Shown here in pieces: positions 55,244 to 64,000 of a stretch of DNA of 64,000 nt. The stretch's first letter is position 1; every line of letters begins with the position of its first letter. Below the pieces are notes generated by a model, which saw nothing but the letters and a program-made list of their open reading frames with translations, had not been told where the DNA came from and searched no databases. The stretch is taken from the NCBI RefSeq assembly GCF_002028455.1, contig NZ_MWUM01000001.1, positions 248,001 to 312,000 on the forward strand. Direction: 5' to 3'. Both the position numbers and the translations under genes were made by a program. The stretch is from Zoogloea sp. LCSB751. GTDB lineage: Bacteria; Pseudomonadota; Gammaproteobacteria; Burkholderiales; Rhodocyclaceae.

Positions 55244-55773
55244 GGCTTGGGCTCGGCTTCGGGCATCTTTGCTGCAGCCAGGCGCCGCATCAGTTGTTGG
55301 ACGAGATCGCCCTGCATGTCCCGGTAGAGCAGGATTTCCTCCTGCTCTTTGGCGAGCAGCTGGGAGTCGTCGAAGGCGAGGTCGCGCTTCAGGTAGATCT
55401 CATTGGGGGCAAGGACTTCCCGGCCCGCCTTGTCCACGACGCGAAAGTAGAAGCGTTGGCGCAATTGGTACTCACGTACGCGGCCCTGGGCATTGAGGGC
55501 CAGGATGGCTTTTTCTTTGGCGTCGGCGAGCACTTCCAGGCGAACCTGGGCTTCTTCCGGTGTATCGACGATGCGGGTCGTGCTGCTTGCTCGGATCTGG
55601 CGGCGGATGGCGGCGGCCAGGTCGGAGTACTGGTACATCCCCAGGTAGATCGAGTCGAAGGGCAGCGGCCGCGGACCGCGCAGCTGGAAGCCGCAGCCGG
55701 CGAGCAGTAGCAGCGGCGCTGCGCCGATTGCGGCGAGGGCCCGGCGGCGGGCGGGTGAGGGGAGCTGGCTCAT
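55240..55773 (-). CDS. lptE: LPS-assembly lipoprotein LptE
   Basis: Protein of 177 residues. It is the outer-membrane lipoprotein plug of the LptD barrel that inserts LPS. The lipobox is LLLAGCGFQLRG, where GFxLRG directly after the Cys is the LptE hallmark; later YEQLAA-like helices and IYLKRDLAFDDSQLLAKEQEE are present. The ATG at 55773 overlaps the stop of the preceding small lipoprotein gene (ATGA at 55770-55773). Confidence 0.94.
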   Translation of the reverse strand: MSQLPSPARRRALAAIGAAPLLLLAGCGFQLRGPRPLPFDSIYLGMYQYSDLAAAIRRQIRASSTTRIVDTPEEAQVRLEVLADAKEKAILALNAQGRVREYQLRQRFYFRVVDKAGREVLAPNEIYLKRDLAFDDSQLLAKEQEEILLYRDMQGDLVQQLMRRLAAAKMPEAEPKP

Positions 55774-55976
55774 GGGCGCGATTCCTTTTGTAGGCGCTGC
55801 CGTTCCTTGGTGTAGGCGTCGAAGTCGGGGCCCGCCGGATCGGGCGCGGTGTCGTGGCCAGGCTGTGCTTGCTGCCGGGCGTTTTCCTGCCGGATACCTT
55901 CGTAGACCAGCCTTTCGGCCGCGGTATTGCAGCCGGAGAGAACGGTGACGAGCAGGAGGCTGGCGACGGTGCGCAT
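55770..55976 (-). CDS. Small predicted lipoprotein, 68 residues
   Basis: Signal MRTVASLLLVTVLSGCNTAAERLVYEGIRQEN gives a lipobox (VLSGC) and a short mature part rich in charged residues, ending YTKERQRLQKESRP. Between leuS and lptE many betaproteobacteria carry a tiny lipoprotein of unknown function. It begins 20 bases after leuS ends and its stop overlaps the lptE start by four bases, so all three are likely one transcript. Confidence 0.7.
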   Translation of the reverse strand: MRTVASLLLVTVLSGCNTAAERLVYEGIRQENARQQAQPGHDTAPDPAGPDFDAYTKERQRLQKESRP

Positions 55977-55996
55977 GATGCGGGCCCCTTCTGGGA

Positions 55997-58769
<2,773 letters not shown>

Positions 58770-58796
58770 CGCGCTCCCGCAACGCAGCATTTCCCT

Positions 58797-59600
58797 ATGT
58801 CCGAGCCTCTTGTCCGTCTTGAGAATGTGCGCTTCGCCTACGGCGAGCGGACGATCCTGCGCGACATTTCCCTATCCATTTCGCGTGGGCAGGTGGTTGC
58901 CATCATGGGGGGCAGCGGTTGCGGCAAGACCACGCTGCTGCGGTTGATCGGCGGGCAGGAGCGCGCCGTTGGTGGTCGCGTGCTGGTTGATGGACAGGAC
59001 GTTGGGGCCCTTGGTCGCGAAGACTTGTATGCGTTGCGTCGGCGCATGGGCATGCTGTTCCAGTTCGGCGCGTTGTTCACCGACATGACGGTGTTCGACA
59101 ACGTGGCTTTCCCGCTGCGCGAACACACCGATCTGCCGCCTGAGCTGATCAACGATCTGGTGCTGATGAAGCTGCATGCCGTTGGTTTGCGTGGGGCGGC
59201 CCAGCTGCGGCCGGGAGAACTGTCGGGCGGCATGGCGCGCCGCGTCGCGCTGGCGCGGACGATCGCCCTCGATCCGATGCTGCTGATGTACGACGAGCCC
59301 TTCACCGGCCTCGACCCGATTTCCCTTGGTGTGATCGGGCAGCTGATCCGCCGTCTGAACAACGCGCTCGGCGCCAGCTCGCTGATCGTCACCCACGACA
59401 TCCAGGAGTCCCTGCAGATCGTGGACTACATCTATTTCATTTCCGAAGGGCGGGTCGTGGCCCAGGGAACGCCGGACGAGATCCGCAACACCTCCGATCC
59501 GTTCGTGCATCAGTTCGTGCATGCCGAGGCCGATGGCCCGGTGCCTTTCCACTACCCCGCCGGTGATTACGCAACGGCGCTGGTCGGAGGGGCCGGCTGA
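58797..59600 (+). CDS. mlaF: Phospholipid ABC transporter ATPase MlaF
   Basis: ATPase of 267 residues powering the MlaFEDB complex of the inner membrane. Walker [10 protein letters not shown] (38-46), signature [14 protein letters not shown] and Walker [15 protein letters not shown] are present, and the C-terminal [15 protein letters not shown] tail is typical of MlaF. The ATG at 58797 ([11 protein letters not shown]) is preferred to an upstream one at 58734, which would overlie the promoter. Its stop overlaps the mlaE start (TGATG). Confidence 0.96.
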   Translation: MSEPLVRLENVRFAYGERTILRDISLSISRGQVVAIMGGSGCGKTTLLRLIGGQERAVGGRVLVDGQDVGALGREDLYALRRRMGMLFQFGALFTDMTVFDNVAFPLREHTDLPPELINDLVLMKLHAVGLRGAAQLRPGELSGGMARRVALARTIALDPMLLMYDEPFTGLDPISLGVIGQLIRRLNNALGASSLIVTHDIQESLQIVDYIYFISEGRVVAQGTPDEIRNTSDPFVHQFVHAEADGPVPFHYPAGDYATALVGGAG

Positions 59601-60394
59601 TGGGCCGGCTGATGGGCGGCGTGTTGCGCAAGCTGGGGTCCCTGGCGGTCAACGGGGTTTGGCAGTTCGGGTTCATCGCCCGCTTTTTCGTGCTGATCCT
59701 GCGCTATTCGGGGCAGTCCTTCATGCGGTTGCACCTGACGATCCGCGAGCTGTATTTCAGCGGCGTGATGTCGCTGCTGATCATTCTGGTATCTGGCCTG
59801 TTCGTCGGGCTGGTGCTGGGCCTGCAGGGCTACGAGATCCTGCAGCGCTATGGTTCCAGCGAGGCGATGGGCACGATGGTGGCTTTGTCCCTGTTGCGGG
59901 AACTCGGTCCGGTCGTGGCCGGTCTGCTGTTCGCCAGCCGGGCCGGTTCGGCGGTGACCGCCGAGATCGGCCTGATGAAGGTGACCGAGCAGCTCAAGGC
60001 GATGGACATGATGGCGGTCAATCCGATCGCCCGCGTGGTGGCGCCCCGTTTCTGGGGCGGCGTGGTATCCATGCCGCTGCTGGCGGCGCTGTTCTCGACA
60101 ATGGGGATCTTCGGCGGCTGGCTGATCGGGGTGGTCTTCATCGGTGTCGATGACGGGGCCTTCTGGTCGCAGATGCAGGCTGCCGTCGATTTTCGCTATG
60201 ACGTGCTCAACGGCGTGTTCAAGAGCGCCGTGTTCGGCGTTGCTGTGTCGCTGATCGCGGTGTTCGAAGGTTACGACTGTGTGCCGACCGCCGAGGGGGT
60301 GTCCCGGGCCATCACGCGTACCGTCGTGAGTTCGGCGCTGGCCATTCTGGCGCTCGATTTTGTAATGACGTCTTTCATGTTCCGAGGTCTATGA
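59600..60394 (+). CDS. mlaE: Phospholipid ABC transporter permease MlaE
   Basis: Permease of 264 residues. The MlaE/Ttg2B domain is recognisable from [68 protein letters not shown] (in segments), then [15 protein letters not shown] and [20 protein letters not shown] near the end. It forms the membrane part of the retrograde phospholipid pump. It overlaps mlaF and mlaD by a few bases. Confidence 0.96.
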   Translation: MGRLMGGVLRKLGSLAVNGVWQFGFIARFFVLILRYSGQSFMRLHLTIRELYFSGVMSLLIILVSGLFVGLVLGLQGYEILQRYGSSEAMGTMVALSLLRELGPVVAGLLFASRAGSAVTAEIGLMKVTEQLKAMDMMAVNPIARVVAPRFWGGVVSMPLLAALFSTMGIFGGWLIGVVFIGVDDGAFWSQMQAAVDFRYDVLNGVFKSAVFGVAVSLIAVFEGYDCVPTAEGVSRAITRTVVSSALAILALDFVMTSFMFRGL

Positions 60395-60870
60395 TGAGTC
60401 GCACGACGCTCGACCTGTGGGTCGGTGTTTTCGTGGCAATGGGTATCGCCGCGTTGTTGTTCCTGGCCCTCAAGGTCGGCAGCATTTCCGGGTCGGACGT
60501 CCAGTCGCCTTATAGCCTCAGCGCTCGTTTCGACAACATCGGTGGTCTCAAGGTGCGTGCGCCGGTGAAGAGCGCTGGGGTGCTTGTCGGGCGGGTGACC
60601 GAAATCCGCTACGACAATGAACACTTTCAGGCCGAAGTTGTCTTCTCGGTGGACGGGCGCTACAAGTTTCCCACCGACACCTTCGCCAACATCCTGACCT
60701 CTGGCTTGCTTGGCGAGCAGTATCTCGGTCTTGATCCTGGGGGCGAGGAAAAGACGCTTGCGCCGGGTGATGTCATCAAAAAGACCCAGTCTGCCGTTGT
60801 TCTCGAGAAACTAATCAGCCAGTTCATGTTCAATAAGGCGGCAGAAGGAGATCAGGCCCCCGCGAAGTAA
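60391..60870 (+). CDS. mlaD: Periplasmic MCE-domain protein MlaD
   Basis: Protein of 159 residues: an N-terminal membrane helix (about 8-25) and one MCE domain ([31 protein letters not shown] ... [21 protein letters not shown]). It forms a hexameric ring that passes lipids between MlaC and the permease. Two ATGs (60391 and 60394) overlap the mlaE stop. The protein is slightly short at its C-terminus compared with E. coli MlaD. Confidence 0.95.
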   Translation: MMSRTTLDLWVGVFVAMGIAALLFLALKVGSISGSDVQSPYSLSARFDNIGGLKVRAPVKSAGVLVGRVTEIRYDNEHFQAEVVFSVDGRYKFPTDTFANILTSGLLGEQYLGLDPGGEEKTLAPGDVIKKTQSAVVLEKLISQFMFNKAAEGDQAPAK

Positions 60871-60929
60871 GCACGGGTGGGGGTGTTTGGCGCAGAGAGC
60901 GCAGCGCTGACTGCGGGCGAAAAAAGACA

Positions 60930-61754
60930 ATGAAGAACAGCAAACCTGAATCGATGGCAGCGGGGCACAGCATTCTGCTGGCGCTTGGGCTGGCCTGTAC
61001 GCTGGCGGCCTGTGCGGGGCCCGGGGGGCATCCGAAGGACCCCCTCGAGCCGATGAACCGGGCGACTTTCCGCTTCAACGAAACGGCGGACAAGTATGTG
61101 GTGCGTCCGGTGGCCGAGGTCTACGACCTGGCACCGCTGCCGGTCAAGACCGGGGTCGCCAACTTCTTCGGCAACATCGGCGATGTGTGGATCGGCGTCA
61201 ATAACCTGCTGCAGGGCAAGGTCGTCGATGGCCTGTCCGACGGCGGACGCTTCCTGCTCAATTCCACGGTCGGCCTGCTGGGTGTCTTTGACGTCGCCAC
61301 CGAGATCGGCCTCGAAAAACACGATGAAGACCTGGGACAGACCCTCGGTCGCTGGGGCGTGGGTGACGGCCCCTATGTGGTGCTGCCTCTGCTGGGGTCG
61401 AGCAATGTCCGCGATGGTCTGTCCCTCATCGGCGACTTCCGTTTTGATCCGCTCATGCAGCTCGAAGACGTAGGGGCCCGCAACAGCGTGAGCGGTCTGC
61501 GTCTCATCAGCCGGCGTGCGGCCCTGCTGGGGGCGGATACCGCTGCTGACGAGGCTGCGCTGGACAAGTACGGCTACATGCGCAGCTTCTACATGCAGTA
61601 CCGTCGCAACCAGATCTATGACGGGCAGCCTCCGCGCGAGAAGGATCCGGACGACGAGGATGCTGACGACGGCAAGAGCGCCACGGCAACGGACGCGGCG
61701 GCCCCCGGTATCGACAAATCTTCCTCCCCCGACAAGAAAGAAAACCTCGAATGA
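60930..61754 (+). CDS. mlaA: Outer-membrane lipoprotein MlaA (VacJ)
   Basis: Lipoprotein of 274 residues with a lipobox near LACTLAACAGPGG and the MlaA motif DPLEPMNRATFRFNETADKYVVRPVAEVY. It then has NFFGNIGDVWIGVNNLLQGK, NSTVGLLGVFDVA and WGVGDGPYVVLPLLGSSNVRDG. It removes mislocalised phospholipid from the outer leaflet. The C-terminal acidic/alanine-rich tail (about 45 residues, with KDPDDEDADDGKSATATDAAA) is an extension over E. coli MlaA. In this operon mlaA is encoded together with the inner-membrane components, the betaproteobacterial arrangement. Confidence 0.95.
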   Translation: MKNSKPESMAAGHSILLALGLACTLAACAGPGGHPKDPLEPMNRATFRFNETADKYVVRPVAEVYDLAPLPVKTGVANFFGNIGDVWIGVNNLLQGKVVDGLSDGGRFLLNSTVGLLGVFDVATEIGLEKHDEDLGQTLGRWGVGDGPYVVLPLLGSSNVRDGLSLIGDFRFDPLMQLEDVGARNSVSGLRLISRRAALLGADTAADEAALDKYGYMRSFYMQYRRNQIYDGQPPREKDPDDEDADDGKSATATDAAAPGIDKSSSPDKKENLE

Positions 61755-62380
61755 AACGCATCACTTCCCTGTTTGCCGCGCTGATTGTTGGTCTTGGCAT
61801 CCAGTTCAGTGCGGCAGCCAATACCGTGGCGCCTGATGTGCTGGTCAAGAGTGTGAGCGACGATGTCATCGCCATCGTCCGTCAGGACAAGGCGATCCAG
61901 TCCGGGGATACCCGCAAAGCTGTCGACCTGGTGGAAACCAAGGTGCTGCCGTATTTCGACTTCGCCCACATGACCCGCCTGGCAGTCGGCAAGGATTGGA
62001 AGCAGGCTTCCGGCGACCAGAAGACCATCCTGACCCAGGAGTTCAAGACGCTGCTGGTGCGTACCTACTCCAATGCACTGACCAAGTACCGCAACCAGCA
62101 GATCGATTTCGAGCCGCTGAAGGCCAAGCCGGAAGAGACCGACGTAATCGTGCGTACCAAGGTTCGTCAGCCCGGTGCCAAGCCGGTGCAGATCGACTAC
62201 AACCTCGAGAAGCAGGGCGACAACTGGAAGGTGTACGACGTGCTGGTGGCCGGTGTGAGCCTCGTCACCAACTATCGCGACGAGTTTGGCCAGGAAGTGC
62301 GTGCTGGCGGGATCGACGGTCTGATCAAGTCCCTGAAGGACAAGAACAAGCAGATCGACCCCGCGGCGGCCAAGAAATGA
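61751..62380 (+). CDS. mlaC: Periplasmic phospholipid carrier MlaC
   Basis: Protein of 209 residues with a signal peptide (MKRITSLFAALIVGLGIQFSAAAN). Its MlaC/Tgt2-type fold is seen in YFDFAHMTRLAVGKDWKQASGDQKTILTQEFKTLLVRTYSNAL (in segments) and VQIDYNLEKQGDNWKVYDVLVAGVSLVTNYRDEF. It ferries phospholipid between MlaA and MlaD. Starts four bases inside the end of mlaA. Confidence 0.96.
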   Translation: MKRITSLFAALIVGLGIQFSAAANTVAPDVLVKSVSDDVIAIVRQDKAIQSGDTRKAVDLVETKVLPYFDFAHMTRLAVGKDWKQASGDQKTILTQEFKTLLVRTYSNALTKYRNQQIDFEPLKAKPEETDVIVRTKVRQPGAKPVQIDYNLEKQGDNWKVYDVLVAGVSLVTNYRDEFGQEVRAGGIDGLIKSLKDKNKQIDPAAAKK

Positions 62381-62661
62381 TCCAGGCCGAAGGCGCACGC
62401 CTGAGCCTCAGTGGTCCATTGACTGTCGCCACCGTTGCCGAGGTGGCGGAGGCCGGGCGCGAGCAGGTCGCCACCGGCGACCGCATCGTCGATCTGTCCG
62501 GTGTCACGCAGGTCGATTCCGCGGCGCTGGCTCTGCTGCTGAGCTGGCTGCGCGTGGCCCGGGCGGGCGGGCGGCAGCTTTCCATCGACCAGGCGCCGGC
62601 GGCGCTGATCAGTCTCGCGTCCCTCTACGACGTCGATTCCATTCTTCCTCTGGCTCGCTGA
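62377..62661 (+). CDS. mlaB: STAS-domain protein MlaB
   Basis: Protein of 94 residues starting at the ATG overlapping the mlaC stop (ATGA). The STAS fold is seen from RLSLSGPLTVATVAEV and IVDLSGVTQVDSAALALLLSWLRVAR, where the S in VDSAAL is the conserved STAS position. It binds MlaF and is needed for transporter activity. Ends the mla set; a new ABC gene starts 17 bases later. Confidence 0.92.
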   Translation: MIQAEGARLSLSGPLTVATVAEVAEAGREQVATGDRIVDLSGVTQVDSAALALLLSWLRVARAGGRQLSIDQAPAALISLASLYDVDSILPLAR

Positions 62662-62677
62662 GCCTGTCGTCCGTTCC

Positions 62678-63580
62678 ATGAGTCCAGCGATCCGCATTGC
62701 CGGTGTTACCAAGCGTTTCCGTTCCCTCCAGGCCCTGGCCGGGGTCGACCTGGAGGTGGCCCAGGGCGAATTCTTCGGCCTGCTCGGCCCCAATGGGGCG
62801 GGGAAAACCACCCTGATTTCCTCCCTGGCGGGGCTGGCGCGACCGGATTCCGGTACGCTGGAGGTGATGGGGCACGATGTCGTCCGCGACTACCGCGCCG
62901 CGCGCCTGGCCCTCGGCGTGGTGCCCCAGGAGCTGGTTTTCGATCCGTTCTTCAACGTGCGCGAGATGCTGCGCATCCAGTCGGGCTATTTCGGGATTCG
63001 CAACAACGACGACTGGATCGACGAGATCCTGCATCACCTGGACCTGACCGAGAAGGCCAGCTCCAACATGCGCATGCTGTCGGGGGGCATGAAGCGTCGG
63101 GCGCTGGTGGCCCAGGCGTTGGTGCACCGCCCGCCGGTCATCGTCCTCGACGAGCCGACCGCCGGCGTGGACGTGGAGTTGCGTCACGGTCTGTGGCAGT
63201 TCATCCGCAAGCTGAACCAGGATGGTCATACCATCGTGCTGACCACCCACTACCTGGAAGAGGCCGAGTCCCTGTGCGGGCGCATCGCCATGCTGAAGGC
63301 GGGGCGCATCGTGGCCTTGGACACGACGGCCAATCTGCTGCAACGCTTTGCCAGCCATACCCTGCAGGTGCGCCTGGCGGCGCCGGTCGTCGTGCCGCCG
63401 GAGCTGGCGGCCCGGGTGCAATCCCGGGATGGCCTGCAGTGGGTGCTGGGTTTCGATAATTTCGACGAGGTCGGGCAATTGCTTGCCGGCCTCAAGTCCG
63501 CCGGCGCCGAGATCGTCGACATGGCCCTCGGCAAGCCGGACCTGGAGCAGGTCTTCGTCGGCGTGATGAACCAGAACTGA
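62678..63580 (+). CDS. ABC transporter ATPase (YadG type)
   Basis: ATPase of 300 residues: Walker A GPNGAGKTT (37-45), signature MLSGGMKRRALVAQALVHRP, Walker B VIVLDEPTAGVD, and a C-terminal extension typical of ABC-2 (drug/lipid export) systems. It pairs with the permease gene six bases downstream. YadG/YadH-type exporters next to mla genes are common in betaproteobacteria, and the substrate is unknown. Confidence 0.93.
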   Translation: MSPAIRIAGVTKRFRSLQALAGVDLEVAQGEFFGLLGPNGAGKTTLISSLAGLARPDSGTLEVMGHDVVRDYRAARLALGVVPQELVFDPFFNVREMLRIQSGYFGIRNNDDWIDEILHHLDLTEKASSNMRMLSGGMKRRALVAQALVHRPPVIVLDEPTAGVDVELRHGLWQFIRKLNQDGHTIVLTTHYLEEAESLCGRIAMLKAGRIVALDTTANLLQRFASHTLQVRLAAPVVVPPELAARVQSRDGLQWVLGFDNFDEVGQLLAGLKSAGAEIVDMALGKPDLEQVFVGVMNQN

Positions 63581-63586
63581 GGCAGC

Positions 63587-64000
63587 ATGGAAGGTTTCAA
63601 GACCCTGTTGTACAAGGAGTGCCTGCGCTTCTGGAAGGTGGGCTTCCAGACCGTGCTGTCGCCGGTGCTCAATGCGGTGCTTTATCTATTGATCTTCGGT
63701 CACGTGCTCGAGGACCACGTCCAGCCGTTCCCGGGCGTCAATTACACGGCCTTCCTGGTGCCGGGCCTGGTGATGATGACGGTGCTGCAGAACGCCTTCG
63801 CCAACAGCTCGTCGTCGCTGATCCAGAGCAAGATCACAGGCAACATCGTGTTTGTGCTGTTGCCGCCAATTTCCTACCGGGAGTTCTATTCCGCCTATGT
63901 TCTGGCGGCGGTATTGCGCGGCAGTCTGTGCGGGATTGGCGTGCTGCTGGCAGCCTTGCCCTTTGCGCACCTGCCCTTTGCCGAGCCGCTGTGGATCGTT
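63587..64000 (+). CDS. ABC-2 type permease (YadH type), 3' end outside window
   Basis: The first 138 codons are in the window: MEGFKTLLYKECLRFWKVGFQTVLSPVLNAVLYLLIFGHV then FLVPGLVMMTVLQNAFANSSSSLIQSKITGN, the standard start of ABC-2 permeases. At least three membrane helices are visible. It is the partner of the ATPase encoded six bases upstream. Confidence 0.92.
   Translation, partial: MEGFKTLLYKECLRFWKVGFQTVLSPVLNAVLYLLIFGHVLEDHVQPFPGVNYTAFLVPGLVMMTVLQNAFANSSSSLIQSKITGNIVFVLLPPISYREFYSAYVLAAVLRGSLCGIGVLLAALPFAHLPFAEPLWIV

Overview
The window is high-GC, densely coded chromosomal DNA from a betaproteobacterium, most likely a member of the Rhodocyclaceae/Zoogloeaceae (Azoarcus, Azospira and Zoogloea relatives). 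The evidence is the gene order yraN-rsmI, the rpsU-yqeY-dnaG-rpoD block, the mlaFEDACB operon, dctB/dctD, H-NS, and a CAU-anticodon tRNA interrupted by a group I intron, as described for Azoarcus. This placement is inferred from content and order; no database search was possible.

Layout. 1-8.8 kb: end of a gmhA-like gene, a HIRAN protein, yraN, rsmI, a fragment of a transporter gene, the dctB/dctD two-component pair, a PepSY/cytochrome b561 pair behind a Fur-box-like site, pyrC, a lipoprotein and a DUF3025 protein. 8.9-14.0 kb: two related Wzz/GumC-type proteins flanking gpmI. The first carries a degenerate tyrosine-recombinase-like C-terminal domain; a 21-bp tandem repeat array precedes the second. 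14.1-16.8 kb: a two-gene putative defence module (GmrSD-like DUF262/DUF1524 protein plus HNH protein). 16.9-23.7 kb: a minus-strand acyl-CoA catabolism cluster (SDR dehydrogenase, thiolase, acyl-CoA dehydrogenase, alpha-methylacyl-CoA racemase, enoyl-CoA hydratase) with a divergent AraC-type regulator. Its gene composition fits branched-chain (isoleucine-type) acyl-CoA breakdown. A REP pair and a 15-copy 16-bp minisatellite sit inside it.

23.7-32.6 kb: an HD-GYP protein, an acyltransferase, and a five-gene redox operon (NmrA-like, extradiol-dioxygenase-like, cytochrome b561, two YceI proteins) with a divergent LysR regulator. 32.6-41.5 kb: the most unusual region. A good promoter leads into a structured leader with a short upstream ORF, a possible pseudoknot and a hairpin covering the ribosome binding site. 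It is followed by five tightly packed genes: four di-haem c-type cytochromes (two RoxA-like and membrane-anchored) and one lipoprotein. I do not recognise this as a characterised system. 41.6-43.2 kb: thiol peroxidase, truncated haemoglobin, dgkA and a small basic protein.

43.2-64 kb is core genome: the intron-containing tRNA, rpoD, dnaG, yqeY, rpsU, tsaD, plsY, folB, an H-NS gene, ybaK, ogt, proA, holA, lptE, a small lipoprotein and leuS. It ends with the complete Mla phospholipid-transport operon and the start of a YadGH-type ABC exporter, cut by the window edge.
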